A DNA stretch of 64,000 bases, taken from positions 1 through 64,000 of the forward strand of contig JADFUC010002243.1 in assembly GCA_019722365.1 (NCBI GenBank), written 5' to 3'. Below, one piece after another: positions 22,400-35,835 of this stretch. How positions within the stretch are numbered: the first letter of the stretch is position 1; each line of letters starts with the position of its first letter. The stretch is from Lithospermum erythrorhizon. Its lineage: Eukaryota > Streptophyta > Magnoliopsida > Boraginales > Boraginaceae. The notes under the pieces were generated by a model. It ran no database searches. It was not told the DNA's origin and saw only the letters and a program-made list of their open reading frames with translations. The position numbers and the translations under genes were made by a program.

Positions 22400-23640
22400 A
22401 TCGCTGAGGATGCCAATGGGTAGATCACAGAGTGACCCAAGTACACGAGAGGCGCCGGAGGGGTGTCATGAAAGGAAGACGCGCCGGGTAGAAAGGCAGA
22501 GCGAGGATGAGCCCAGTGTGGCACAACAGAGTTCTGGAGTACATTCGCATTCCCCAATTGATCCCGCTGACGTAGATAGCCTGAGAGGATCTAGTAATGC
22601 ACAACTAGCAAGACAACATTAGGTCGAAGCTCGCAGAGTACGCCTCGATCGCTTTTCTCAAGAGTAGACCGAAATTCTATGGAGTCGTACTCCTATCGAG
22701 CGATTGAGTTCATCCCACATACGGAGACTACATTCGAGTCGACGGGCATGTAGGCGAAATTGAGGGTTGAAGCCACACGTGACGATTTCCACAGGGCACA
22801 CGTATCAGCGGGGTAATTCACTTATCCTCGATCGCTGTGAGGACATGATCCGTGTCCCGGGAGCTGCCAGAGTCGTCAGGAGAAATCCATGTCCGAGTAC
22901 TCATATGGTCGCTTGGGAGAGCACTGATTATGTCAATGCATGAGATCGGCCGACAAGATGACTCCGCTTATGAAAGTTATGGCCGTCGCTCCTAGTCGCG
23001 CACTGAAGCTAAGAAGATTGAGAAATTCCGCGGATGGGTCGAGACGGCATCCGCCACCGGTATCATTGATGACTTTCGCGCCTTTCACGAGACGGGAACG
23101 CCGCATCAAGGTCGAGACGGAGTTAGCGGATCCCGAAGCTACGGGGCGATTGGGGACGACAGTGAGACGCTAGTCCTCGTGGACCTTCTAGCTGGAGATT
23201 TTGTGAGGAGTGGTGGCCCAGCCAGACTCGCCCAGTGCCGAGGCCGGCCTGGGCCGCACTCCGTTGCTCGTCCGAGTTTTTAAGTAGCTTCTTCGCACTA
23301 CGATTGCCTCGCGACTGCAGGATTTCGCAGCGTATTACCGAGTTCCTAAAGCGCATGTTAGATGCTTCACAAGGTCGACCGGGTCATCGATTTGGTGATT
23401 GTCGTGGAGCAGATGATCTGCTTCTCGTTGTCGGCACTGACATTCATGAGGGATTGTCCTCAATTTCCTGTAGTGATGGTGCTACTACATCTTCACCCGC
23501 CTACCCGGGCGAGCGGATATCGGGGGCTGGGGATTTCGCTAGCTAAGCGTCAGAGCAAAGCCACGGTCAAGGAGTTATAGGATCTTAAGGGAGCCACTCG
23601 GTAAAGAAGCCAGAGCGGTACCGGGTAGAGGCCGATTCAT
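22400..23640 (+). pseudogene. gag remnant of the Ty3-gypsy element
   Basis: A short frame from 22410 starts MPMGRSQSD and stops after 70 codons. Later pieces in other frames (22940-23173, 23235-23546) carry the basic, Arg-rich composition of gag. I could not identify an intact CCHC zinc knuckle. Multiple stops and shifts rule out function. Confidence 0.55.
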
Positions 23641-24180
23641 GCAAATACTCATGAGGCGAGGATTTTTCGAGTCATGATGTGTACCTTATTATTATGTGAT
23701 TCTCGAGGCTGTGGTACTTTTTGGATTCTCGAGCTACTCACTCATTTATTTTCTAGAGTTATTGACGCTTTTACCTTTGTATCGAATCTTTACTTGTTCC
23801 TCCGCTTGTTATCCCGACACCGCAGTGGGTGTCAATTGAACTTAGACACGCTTCCATGTAGATTGTCCTCGAGCGAGATAATCATACACGCGACCTACTC
23901 CCCGCTGAGTTAGTAGACTTTGATCTTATCTTTGGTACGACCGCCTGTATATAACGCTAATATCGATTGCCACCGAAAGGAGATCATCTTACGGTACCGA
24001 GATTCCGCTTTGTGGAGTCGAAGATCCTACCATCGAGTTTCATTTCACTTCGAGGCCGTGACGCTACGAAGAAAGTTGTCATGGCCAAGGCCGAGATATG
24101 TGGTCGACTTAGAGAGTATGAGAGCGTATCGGGAGGATCTTCGTGTTGCCCGCGAGTATGTCGATGTTTTTCCTTTGTGA
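23641..24180 (+). pseudogene. Retroviral-type protease remnant and start of pol
   Basis: Reads TLLLCDSRGC, then a frameshifted version of the LFDSGATHSFIS active-site region, and further on NANIDCHRKEIILRYRDSA and REDLRVAREYVDVFP. This is the usual stretch linking protease to reverse transcriptase in plant Ty3-gypsy elements. At least two frameshifts are needed to read it through. Confidence 0.75.
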
Positions 24181-25480
24181 TTTGCCAAGTTTACCGCCGG
24201 TGGAGTGAGTTTTCGATTGAGGTAGTTCCAAGTACTACGATTTCTATTGCTACTGCATGTAATGGCTCCAAAGAGAAAGGAAAGAGCCAAGACTCCGCCA
24301 TGGGGAATCGCTGACAGCGGTTCATCGATCGAGTGTTTCTCCGGCGACCCTACCGCTTGTGAACAAGGCGGCGGTACGCTGAGGTTATGGAGGCATTGGC
24401 CAGCAAATTTAATAAGGTGACTATCAAGAACCGTTATCCATTGCCGAGGATAAATGATCTATCTACCAAATGGTGGACGCCAGCGTGTTTTCAAGATCTA
24501 TTTGAGATCCGGTTATCACCAGCTTGAGGATCGCGACATTCCGAAATCAGCTTTTGATCACGGTATGGGCACTACGAAGTTTACGCGATGCCATTTGCCG
24601 ACATTTTAACGACCATCAACATTCATGGATTCACGACCCAAGCTCGAGTTTCGATAAAGCTTCGCGGATCGCGTTTCATTGATAACATTCGATCTACTCG
24701 AAAAGCAGAGGAGCACGGTAGACACCTTCGGATTGTGTCGAGGCATCGGTGACAAATACGTTGTATGCCGTTCACCAAGTGTGAATTGGCCGGGCGGGGC
24801 GTACGCTTCTTCGGGGCCAGTTGTATCCGTGATAAGATTGCTGATCCTCGTGGGCGTGGAGGCCGTAATAATTGGGAGCGAATTCACAGGCATGACGTAT
24901 GAGGAGTTTCTTGGGTTTGCTTGGGTATTACAGGAGGTTAATCAGTGGACTTCTTGGCCACTCGTTTAATTCCTGGCTTAATAAGCCACCGTAGCGGTGT
25001 TAACTTTATTCGGGACGGTGATCGCGAGAGCTGTTTCAAAGAGTTGAAGGCAAAGCTGACTACTGCACCGGTTTTGGCCTTACCATCCGGGTCTGAGGGT
25101 TATGTGATATAGCTAACGACAAGGCCACACCGTGGGTCATGTGGTCACGCATGTATTTTTCGAGAAATGATAGCTTATGCTTCTCGACAGCTTGGAAAGA
25201 CCATGAGAATTACCCACCCACGATTCGAGCTACAAATGATTGTCTTTGGCAATGATGTTGTGGAGGCATTACTTGTATGGGGGTTAGATGATTACACCGA
25301 ATCATAAAGAGTCTCAAGATTTTGACGCAGAGATTTGAAATCGGTGCGCAGGAGTAAGGACGGGAGTTTATCACCGCGATGTGATCACCCAGCATCACCC
25401 GGGAAGGCACATGTGTGAGCGTATGCTCGAAGCCCAAGGGGAAGGCCGTGAGATCCAAAGGTAAAGACGGCACTTGAGTT
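24181..25480 (+). pseudogene. Reverse transcriptase / RNase H remnant
   Basis: Recognisable pieces in order: FSIEVVP near 24215, TIKNRYPLPRINDL at about 24418-24460, the KCEFW and LGHVV region near 24770-24830, and the ITQHHPGKAH end of RNase H near 25390. Frames change several times and stops such as the TAA at 24607 interrupt it. Confidence 0.75.
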
Positions 25481-26680
25481 GATGCTGAGGTTGGGTAGCA
25501 AAGGCGAAGTCATTGCTCATGCGGCGTTCAATTGCATTTTGATCGTGATTCGGGAGCTTCAACAAAAGATGAGAAATTATGTGAGATCATTAAAGAAGTG
25601 AAGAGTGAGGTAGATCGATTTCGCGTTGATGATAGTGGAGTTTTCGAGGATGAATGGAAGTTTGCTGCCGCATTCTCGAGGAGTCAGTTAAGAAAAATTC
25701 TTACTTGGTGCTCATAATGCCTCCTATAGTACGCATCCGTGCAAGCATTTAAGATGTATCGACTCGAGGTTGGTTTATTGGTGGCCCGGGATGAAGAGAG
25801 ATCACAGAAGTTTCGGGAGGTGTTCGTTTATCGCCAGTGAAGATTGAGTATGACACCTCGTTGTGCTCAGCTGCCCACTTCCACCTCTCGAACGGACGGT
25901 AATATCACCATGGATTTCTTTATTCGACTTCTCTAGATCGCTGAGGCGGAACGACGGGATTTGGGTGATCGTGACGATTGTCGGTTCAAGCCACTTCCTA
26001 CCGATTAAATCGACTGATGGACCTGAGAGGCTGGGCCGAAGATGTACGCTGATCGGGACAGCATCGCATTGTGGTTCCAGCCACGATTATCTCTGACCGT
26101 GATGCGAGGTTTACTTCGAGGTTTTGGAGGGGTTTTCAAGAGGCGTTGGGGATCAGAGTTGATTTGAGTACATCTTTCCATCCCTAGACAGATAAACAAT
26201 CAGAGAGGATCATCCAGACTTTGGAGGATATGCTTCGAGCGTGTGTTATGAAGCCAGGAGTTTGGACGTATTTAGTTGCTCTAAGACGGAGTTCGCGGTG
26301 ATAATAATAATTTTCATGCCAAGACGGTGATGGTACCATTGAGGCATTACGGGCGAAGTGTCGAACTCTGGGCCATTGAAATTAAGTGGAGCAGTAAGAA
26401 GGCTTGCGGTTCCGAGTTAGCGAAAGGTCGGTGGAGTAGGATCGTTGATACAAAGAACACTGCAGAAGATGACGCGTAAGAAATACCGATCAAGCCGCCG
26501 GTGGACTTATCTTTCGGTTGGGCGACAAGCAGGATATTCCAATGAAAGGGTAATGCTGCCTGGGGAGGAAAGGGAAGTCAGCCTCCAAGCATCCGATCAT
26601 TTGAGATTTTGGCCAGAAATGGGATCCGTAGTTTATCGCTTGGCGTTAAGCCCGGATTGATAGAATTCATAATGTCTTTC
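25481..26680 (+). pseudogene. Integrase remnant
   Basis: Pieces read WWPGMKR near 25780, NDGIWVIV and SSHFLPIKSTDGPERL at about 25950-26030, [10 protein letters not shown] shifted near 26090, and FHP-TD-QSER near 26180 where CAG has become TAG. The following 26500-26660 reads SLQASDHLRFWPEMGSVVYR, matching the GPVAYRLALP region near the integrase C-terminus. Confidence 0.78.
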
Positions 26681-27030
26681 ATGCGTGTTCGCTTGAGAAA
26701 GATGTCTTGATGAATCTCACATTCTTAGCTCTAAGACGGAACTCGAGAGGATCTTACCTTTGAGGAGAAGCCCATTAGGATTCTTGAACGGAAGGAAAAG
26801 CTTATATTGAAACAAAAGTGCGGCTCGTGAAAGGCTGCTATGAATCAACGCATGTAGAGCCGATAGAGCGCCGGCGACGATACTAAGAGTCAAGTACGGC
26901 AACTGTAGGAGGTTAGTTGTTGTAGTTGTTTTATTTTATGTGTTGTATGTCTGCGTGTTGCATTAAGTGTTTCTTCCGTGGTAGTTGAGTTTAGTAAATT
27001 TCGAGGACAAAATTTTTATTAGCGGGTAGA
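26681..27030 (+). pseudogene. Integrase C-terminus and polypurine region
   Basis: Contains the HN-FH block, then EKPIRILERKE, which resembles the start of the chromodomain-like tail. It ends with TTTCGAGGACAAAATTT and GCGGGTAGA, the polypurine tract expected just before the right LTR. Confidence 0.6.
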
Positions 27031-29128
27031 CAAATAACCTGCCCGTATATATTATTTTAACATTGCTTGGGTAGAAATAGTTTATGTTCGAGTTAAGTGC
27101 TTGTTAAACTCGAGACGAAGTTTCAAACCGCAAACCACCGACTTAACACTTTACTAAATATCTACCACCCCAACTCTCCTTCTCACTAGCTTGCGGATAT
27201 TTTCTGCTACGGAGAGTTGACCTTAGTTTGACTTTTGTTGACTTTTGAATTTTGGGACTTTAAACGGTATAGAGGTTTCATTTAAACATGGATTAAGTGA
27301 TTTGGAGGTGATTATAATCTCCATTTTTGGGGTCGAAATGTGTTGATTTTGAGAGTTGACTTGTTGACTTTTTCAAATCTTTAAATTTTATTATGATGTT
27401 ATTGGACTTTAATATAGTTGCTTTCGGGAGTATAAGAGATTATGTTGATTCTTTGAGTTGGGTAAAGTGAGTAGTATTTTGGGGGTTTTGATTAAAGATT
27501 GTTATAAAGGATAAATTAGTTGAGGAAAATGATTTCTAGCCGATTAAAATCGCTTAAAATGTTAGTACGTTGCTATGTCAGCCGACATGTGGGCTTAGTC
27601 GGGATGGTTGAAATTCATCATTTTAATTGTCATCTAAACACGATTAGTAATTTATATACTTAAGTTTGCAATTTGTAACTAAAATGGGCTGAAAAAGTTA
27701 GGAAATTGAATTAAAAATCGGAGTTAAAATAGTAGTAAGTTGTAATTGCAACTGACAAGCTGTTGGGGCATGGAGCGCGGGAAGAGGCACGTGGACTAAA
27801 TATGAGAGGTTTATATTATATTGCGCCAAGGTGAGTAATTATCTCACGTGGTGTAAATTAACTTACCAAATTCGCACGTATATATAAAGTGTATATTTTT
27901 GTGTCGATTATGGTTGAATACGAATTAATGCTGCATGATTGTATATTGTTTTGTGATTCACGTTCAGCGTAGCGTCGAGTCGATAGGATAAGTGGTTTCC
28001 GGCCGTTGGTCATTTTGGATGTTTGTAGTGTTTTGTTGGTCGAGTCAGTAGATGAGTTTTTATAAGTGAGTCGATGATGCATGCCGAGTTGTATTATCAA
28101 TGCCTTATATCTCATATAAGTGTGGTAAGTTTTTGCCTCTCACTGCTATTTAGAGCTAGTTGTTAGCTTGCGTCGACGGACATAAGTTTTCTCCCTACAA
28201 AGTTAAGGCTGATCATATGCGCATTCGTTGTACAACCGGATTTATATTGATTTGATCGATGCTTATGGCCAGGCCGAATGCTGAGTTGATTGTGCCGTTT
28301 CGGGCCCGCGCGAATGCTGAAGTTGATTGAGTTGATATCAGGGATTTGAGTAGTACTAGTGTTGCTGGGCGCAGTCATACTGACGACCTATTGGTTGGGT
28401 CGTGATGTCTTACGTTGGGTTTATGCAGTGTAGTCGCGGACTCATTCGTACGATTGTCATTGATTTTGAAATGTATGATTATCATTTTATTGTCGCACGT
28501 AATGTTTATGTTAGTCACGAGCCTATAAATTTATGCATTTTGATAATGAATTCACTAATGACTTATATATTATGGCCTATAACATTCTGTAATACTCATC
28601 TATCCTATGCGAAATTAATTATTTTAATTACACTAAACAGAAATCATGTAAGCACTTCACTCGAGATAAGTATTCACTAAGTTTCGCAATTTTACACCCT
28701 ATTCGCTATGAGCGCATTTTATTTGTGCCAGTTGACAGCGGCGCCGCAAATACGGCCTCATTGAATAACCCGCCAGAGCTTCAAAAAAGTAGCCGACGGG
28801 TGGTAGTAGATTCTCACTAGTTTTGCCGTTGTTTTTATCAGAGCGCGATTCTCTATTTGTTGTTATTTCGATTGCATCGAATTGTATGTCGATATTTTGT
28901 ACTTTTGGTCGATTGTTGTATATAGGTTATCATGTTGCCAGTAAACAATTACGACGATCATTTTCTTAAAAATTGTTCTTTTTCAGACATATATTTTATT
29001 TTTATTGGGTTATTTCTGCGACAGTGTGTTTTTTAAATATCGGAATATCCATCGAATTTGGTGTTTCAAGGCCTGGTGATTTTGATTTATTCTAACTCGT
29101 GCTACTTAATTCTCAAGTGGTCGTGATA
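27031..29128 (+). repeat. Right LTR of the Ty3-gypsy element
   Basis: Begins AAATAACCTGCCCGTATATA (first TG lost) and ends GGTCGTGATA. It parallels the left LTR block by block but with many single-base and short deletions. Target-site duplication cannot be tested because the left LTR borders another retroelement piece. Confidence 0.83.
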
Positions 29129-30481
29129 TCAATACAATACAACGAAGTACTATTTATGCGCCTGTTATATTACACAAGATAATTACTTGGTAAATAAGTA
29201 ACTTGTGAAGCAAGTAACCTAATAACTTCCTAATTAATTCATCTCCTTTTTTTTCTCGGCAAGACATCCACAATATTTTTATAACATAATTTAAATATGA
29301 CTCGTAGTTTTACCTTGTGCTTACAAATATAGATACATTTTAAGTGGGTGTGGGGGTTGAAACAAGATAGAAGGCTCTTTTCCCCTTATAATATCATTGT
29401 TAATGAGCATAAATCCAAGAATTTTCTTGTGAAAGTTGAGTTTGAAGAATTTTGTAATTATAGTTGATTAGAGAAAGAAATACACTTGTAGTAGTTGACA
29501 AGGATCATGATCCGACGACTAGGATTATTTTATCTTTACTTTAATAGATTAGGTTTCTTGTGTAAATAGTAAATCTTGGATAATTAGCAATTGACTTGAA
29601 GAAATTAAAAATCCACAAAAACGTATAATAAAAATATGAAATTCATTTTGAGAAATTAAAAATCCAACTTATTTTTCTATTATTTTATCTTTTACTAAAT
29701 AATATTATATTGAAATATTAAAGCCATAAGTTAAAGTTGATTTTTTTATATTAATTTATAGCATACATACATAGTTGATGTGTGATTTCCACTTAATTAG
29801 GTTCAATGTATTATAAATATAATATTTTTATGAATTTTTCAAACTAATTCGTTCTATCAGAATTATACATACACTATATTTTGAAATTTTCATAATAATG
29901 TTTATTTATCCAATACATTATTTATTTGAGTAAAATATGAGTTACAGTTTATTTATACGTCATTCAAAAGTTAGATTTATCAAAATATTATTTATTATTA
30001 TTATTATATATTTCTTCTAAAAAACTAATGTTGTTTATATTCAATGTATAATATTAAATTTTAGAGTAAAACCAGAAATAAATCACAACTCATAAAATTA
30101 TAAGTTTTCCAGCTTTATCTAAAATTAATATTTTTAAATATTTTTTCATTTATTTCCAGTTATAAGAAGAAATAATTATAATTACATAAAGGTATACTCT
30201 GAATAATTATATGATGTCTGAAATTTATTAAATAATTGAATAAAAATCTAAAAGTTATTTTTATTAAAAAATTTGAATTATTTTCGTATTATTTTGAATA
30301 TATCTAAATATTTTCAAAGTTAATAGTTATATAAATCATATATCTAATAAATATCTAAGATAAATTTTTTATTTTTATCAATTTTATAACAAAAACTTGA
30401 ATTGTTTTATACTTTAACTTTAAATATGATTTTATAAATAAATAAATATTAACCTTGAAAAAAATTCATTAAATTAACGTT
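29129..30481. other. Very AT-rich intergenic DNA, no gene seen
   Basis: No open frame of note and no repeat structure beyond short ATT runs near 29990. Confidence 0.6.
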
Positions 30482-32085
30482 TTATATGCATGTAAATTTG
30501 AAATTTATTAATATAAAATAAAAATAAAAATTTAACACCTTCGTACTAATCGCTGGCCGGCCCCAAAAGTCGTAAGATGTATCTTCGACTTCAGGTCTCT
30601 TTTGCGAGACATTCCTTTCTTTCTCGAAATCGAGTCCGCCGATCTTCTTAGTTCTAAAGGAGAACTTTATTGTTTTAGAAGTCACTGCATGTGTTTCTTT
30701 ATTTTCGATCTTGGAAGCATCCTTTGACTTCCTTGGATCATATTTAGCCTTCGAGTAAGCAGGATGCGTAAAACGTGAGGGACGCTCTCTGCTTAAAAAA
30801 GAATGCCGAGTCTCCATATCACGCAGCTCTTTTTGCTAGTCATTAAGGTTCTAGGAAAGATCCCCGCATAATGTATCAGAGGTCCTAAAGGTGCCTTGTA
30901 TACACATGCCGATGGCCGATGACTTTCGGTGAGCCTATCTTTTGCATTTTAGGGTTCATGCTCCCTCCATCGAATAATTTAAGTCCGAATCGCTCTCGCT
31001 TTTTATTTTGTAGTAGTAGTTAGCTCCATCATGCCAATCATTCTCTTTGTACTGGCTAAGCCGGTTGAGAAACTCTCTTTATAGCCGAGCCCAACTGCCT
31101 AACATGGAGGCAGCTCCAAGTCAATGATTCACGAACACATTTCTGAGAGCTAACGTAATTGTTAGACTATTTCATCCCCTTCGTCTCAAAGATTGCCGCA
31201 AGTCTCAACAAAGTAGGCTATATGTTGTTTCAAATTTTGCCCATCGGCGTTGAATCAGCGGCCGGGAGCAGCTCAGTATTTTCGCTGGTCTATGGAGGTG
31301 TGTGGTTTTAGGTAGGTGTACGGGCGTGACTAACGACATGGTCTTTATCGCTTCAAGATATTCTTCAACCGTGTTTGCTGAATTATTCCGCCTTTAATGA
31401 AATTTATAGAGTTTCTACCGTGACCTCGTTGGTCCATGCGACTAACGCGAGGCTCAGATGGGATAGACGGGATGTTCCATTCCCATTCCAGAGGTCATAT
31501 GTACTCTCTTTTTATTTTAGAGAAGCTTCGCCTACTCTTGCTCGCATGCCTGACGGGGCTATCTTTCCCGATATCTCAAAGAATAGAGTCATCTTGATGT
31601 TGTATTTTTTGCAACAATTTTTCTACCATCCTTGTCAGTTCAACCATCTGCTCTTCTAGAGAGGCAATACCAATCATCATTGATGGTGCTAGGTAATTTA
31701 CAGAGCGTATGAGTTAGACTCCGAATGTATCTCTAAGCGGGTATATCGGTGCATGTAACCCCACTGCCGAGTTAGCCGATACTTGTCCGTTGGAGTCCTC
31801 AAATATGTGTTGAGAAGTTTCATCAGCTGGCGCTATGCGCCTAGCAACTCTCTCTGGCCAGGAATTTGTTTTGCTTCGTAGCCCGGCAATATGTCAGCTC
31901 CGGTAGACTTCATCGTGTCGCCGAGTGGACGCCTCGACCGTCTACGTGATTTCGACGGGTCAGCTTTACTAAGTGACCTTCTCCTTGTAGTATCCTTCGA
32001 TACAAAGAGGAGTTGAGATAGTCCTTTGAAAAGAGCCCTGGTCAAGCAGCTGATGACAGATTGACATCTCCACCTGGCCATAGAC
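30482..32085 (-). mobile_element. Minus-strand retroelement gag-like debris
   Basis: A minus-strand frame at 30482-30817 reads SRERPSRFTHPAYSKAKYDP and is rich in Lys, Ser and Glu. Upstream on the same strand, 31000-31130 reads FLNRFSQYKENDWHDG after one shift, in the style of the gag region of large Ty3-gypsy elements. A basic frame at 31833-32081 follows. All pieces are short and shifted. I infer a decayed LTR element on the minus strand, but no pol is present. Confidence 0.4.
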
Positions 32086-32275
32086 CTGTGAATGCAAAGA
32101 AGAATTTTTATTATTTAGGATAGGGTACAAAAATAAAACTCATCAGATTGAAAACTCCTCACTGCATAAGTTTTATCAAATCAAGAGGATCGATTGTCCA
32201 AACTATGGATCCCTGCCGCTTGTCGACGATTTACGGTGATGTCTTCCCTCGCTTGACTCGACTCGACCTCGATAG

Positions 32276-32305
32276 GAGCTCGTACGAGCTCGATCAATCG
32301 AGCTC
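32276..32305. repeat. Two overlapping palindromes
   Basis: GAGCTCGTACGAGCTC (32276-32291) is a perfect 16-bp palindrome. It overlaps GAGCTCGAT-CA-ATCGAGCTC (32286-32305), a 9-bp perfect inverted repeat with a 2-nt spacer. CGAATCGATCGAT follows immediately. Confidence 0.9.
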
Positions 32306-33740
32306 GACTCGAATCGATCGATTTTTATTTGGATTTGGATTTGGATGTAAGCTTCCATGAGCCGGATACGTGTCCTACCAGTTTTGATGGACTCTGCATC
32401 TGTCTCGACTCGATTTGGTCCGAGCCGAGCCTTAGCAGCCGTGATCCCGTGTCGGGTGTACGACTTGACTGGGTCTTGACTCGATCTCCGGCTCCATGTG
32501 GACTGGGTTTAGCACCGCCGCGGGCTCACCTTTCAAGTAGTAAGACTTAGTAGCTGTGCCATTGTCTTTGGCGGGACATCGCACTGAGCATGGGTAATTT
32601 GTCTTTGATAGGATTTGATTTGGGATGTAACTCCAAGCTTCAAGTTGCGTAGAGCGACAAGAGCAAGCTTGGAAGCAATGTACGCTTCTTTCTTGTACTA
32701 ACGTGACTTAGCAGCTGGCTGTCAGAGAATAGGCTTAGTGAGATTTGGCCTCACTTTATTTTGATTTGCTCGTGAAGCAATGTACGCTTCTCAGCTTGTA
32801 TTACAACGGCCTTAGTGTTTTGAGTCATTGCAGCCACGATCAAGATGTATGCTCGAAATTGGTCTCCAACCTTGTCGATGATATCATCACTCGGCCAGGG
32901 CCTTATCACAGATTTCCGTCTGACTCCAGTTATGTGGACTGAATAATAGCGTATTCCTATATCCGAACTGGCGAATCAAACCCGAGATTTTTCGTGTGTT
33001 CATGCAAGATTTTATGAATAATCAAGCCGCCATTTAGCTTATTCCCCGAATATTTAAAGCCGTTTCGAGAAATCGTGCCTGCATTCTCTACCTATTTTGC
33101 TTCAAACTTGAAGAATTATCATGCTTGTAATAAAGAATATCTTAATTTCAGGCGCCTATTTTAGGCTACTCCGAGATGTCAAACACCAAAGTGGTATTTA
33201 CTTTAAGGCTTAAAAGATTTAACTTAGAGAATTTCAGAGGTGTCCTCTATATTTTCTCAGATGTTTTTTGTGTATTTTCTGATGTGAATTGTTGATCATA
33301 TTTTCAAAAATAAGGGGGCTATTTATAGGCTTTTGGGCTTTGAATACTTTCTTCTGATTGGTTGGTTTAATTTCATGATCACTTATCTTAACCGTTAAAT
33401 TTCGAAACGCAAAGATTCAACTGTCAAAAATTGGTAATTACTTTGCCTTTCAAGAAAAGAAAAGTGGGAGCCATTCCTTGGTGTAGGAAGAAGGTTCCAT
33501 ATTTTTCTGCGCCAAACATATTTTCATATTGACCTCGGACCTTTTGGAGCCTTTATTTTGATCCCTATAACTTCTGAAGTCTTCATTTTGAATCCCGAAA
33601 CTTTCATAACCTCAATTTTAGGCCCTATGGCCTATTTTAATGTGATAAAATTAGGTATTTTTAGCCTCGAACCCTAAATTTAATGAACTATTAATTCGGG
33701 GCTATTTTCCCGGAGACCTTTGTTCGTATGTTAATAAATT
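32306..33740. other. Moderately GC-rich retroelement-like sequence without readable protein
   Basis: Contains a repeated GAAGCAATGTACGCTTCT motif (about 32669-32691 and 32775-32795) and CTTAGCAGCTG units, in the manner of an LTR or an internal repeat. The stretch TAAGGGGGCTATTTATAGGC near 33313 resembles sequence around LTR TATA boxes. No paired LTR was found. Confidence 0.35.
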
Positions 33741-35607
33741 TTCTTTGTCTACACTTTTGTAAGCAAGAACTTCAAGATAGTAATATATTCTAGTATTTTA
33801 AAAAGTGATATGAGAATAGAAATAAAGAAGAGAAATAGGAAAGAAACAAACAATACAGATGGGTAAGAAACTACTCTATGTGATAATGATTACATTCAAA
33901 GAATAAATCTACTGTTAATAACAAATTATATAATAATAATTATTCATATGCTATATCCTTAACAAAAAAGACATGCAAGATAAATACAAAAAAAAGAGCC
34001 ATATTTATCCAGTTGTCTTGTATGGATGTTATAATTTTTCTGTTAGAAAATATTATGTTATACAAATTTTTTATATATTGAAGACATGTAACACAAACCT
34101 AATATATATTATCATTATCATGTACACAAAATATGTAACCTTACCCTGATACATATTATCATAGCTATTAAATTTAAATATGGTTAGAAGATCGACATAC
34201 AATTCTAAATATGGAACTAAATATGTACGAACTGATCATCTAGAATTGCATGAGGTTTATCGTCGCTTAACATGGGAAAATCGGGAAGGTTTCCGACCAA
34301 AGAAAGGAGAAATTGTTTGGATTTCGGTATTATACTCAACCTTCAAACAACATTTATGTCCTCTAAATTTTTACCTAGCAATACTAACACACATCAACAA
34401 AAAGATCTGCGTATCAAGCCCTAACATTTTCTTATGTTTGAATTGATATTTTAGATAATGATTAATTAAGAAGTCTTGGAGAAATCAAATCCTATCAAAC
34501 CAAAAATATAAATTTATTCCAAACAAATAACTTATAATTAAAATTCAATTCTTGTTTAATTTCTTTCAAAGAATAATCAACACTTTGGTGGATTCGATCT
34601 TTACTTTTCACATCAGACCATCGTACAATCCATGCTCTTGCGAGGTTAATTTTAACTATTCAAGTTTTGGCGCCATAGCCAGGAAGCATGTTTATTTATT
34701 TGATTGAACAACCTTTCACACTATCCCAAGGAACAGACCTAGAAGGAGGCAAATGGGGCTACTGTAGAGGCGGAGCTAGGAGCAAATTAAAGGGTGAGCC
34801 AAATATAAAAGAAAAATTAAGTTTTTAAATAATGATGGGACAAATAATATAGATTTAAAAAAGTTTAATGTAATATGTTACATCAATATATATTCTATGT
34901 ATTTCAAATAATATTTTATTGAAACTTATGTAAATTAATTTGATTGTAACAATATTATCGTGAGACATCATAACGATTTTTGTCGAATCTTATAGACAAA
35001 ATTTATCATCTAAGTAAGTAGAATAGTAAATATGGCATTTCTAAAGAAAATGAGCATTATATGTAAAAAAGAAAGAAAGGATTAAAAATTATTTTATATA
35101 TAATGAACATTATGTATCATTAAATAAGATAGATACAATATAGCTGAAAATTGATTCCTTCCATTCATAAAAAATAATGAAGTTAGCTAATTGATAACAA
35201 ATAACATTGTATCATTGTATGATAGAGAATAAATAATGAATATATTTTTACTTTAGAAAATAGACTATTATAATTCATGTTGACAAAAAATGAATAACTA
35301 ATTAATAAATCATTCAAAATAGAGTTGTTCATGGACCTAGAAAATTGAGAGTTACAATTAATATAAGTATATCCGTGTAAACTAGCTACATGAACTTTAT
35401 CGTACTTGAAGTAAGAATTTAAAATATTTAAATAGTATTACAAAATTATATTTTAATTTTAAAGTATAAAATTATCAACGTGCAACTCACTCAAATACAC
35501 TACTAATATTTAAAATTAAGAAGTGTAATAATTCCATTTCCAAAAGTTAGGAAGCACAACAAAACAAGAAATTATTGTCACATGCAAATATTATAGCAAA
35601 TATTTAT
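33741..35607. other. AT-rich intergenic DNA
   Basis: An 88-codon frame at 34180-34446 has no recognisable domain. A GAGGCGGAGCTAGG motif near 34770 is a phrase common in dispersed plant repeats. Nothing further is supported. Confidence 0.5.
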
Positions 35608-35609
35608 TA

Positions 35610-35835
35610 CTCCCTCTATTTTTTTATTTGTCATTCTAGCCTAAATTTTTAGTTTCAAAATATTTATCATTTTAGTATAGAAAGTTGTAATTTTACATTT
35701 CAATGTAATTTTTTATTATTTTTTCTCATGAAACTATCAATCAATTAATGATATAGTTTTAACTGATTGTCATTCTATATTTTCAATGTAATTTTTGATT
35801 TTTTTTTAATCTATGTATATATGAATAAATTGCTA
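35610..35835 (-). mobile_element. Stowaway-type MITE copy 1 (one end eroded)
   Basis: Starts TA|CTCCCTCTATTTTTTTATTT. It shares long blocks with the reverse complement of 39249-39506, e.g. AGTTTCAAAATATTT, AGTATAGAAAGTTGTAATTT and ATTTTCAATGTAATTTTTG. The second terminus has decayed, so the right edge is approximate. Confidence 0.7.

Larger units (their letters stand above)
19955..29128 (+). mobile_element. Decayed Ty3-gypsy LTR retrotransposon (Del/Tekay-type chromovirus)
   Basis: Two similar LTRs flank an interior whose plus-strand fragments follow the order gag, protease, reverse transcriptase/RNase H, integrase, integrase C-terminus. Every domain is broken by frameshifts and stops. The interior is clearly richer in G+C than the flanks. 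The LTRs have drifted by many small indels, so insertion is not recent. Assignment to the chromovirus group rests on LTR style, pol order and an integrase tail resembling the chromodomain-bearing clade. The chromodomain itself is too damaged to confirm. Confidence 0.88.
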
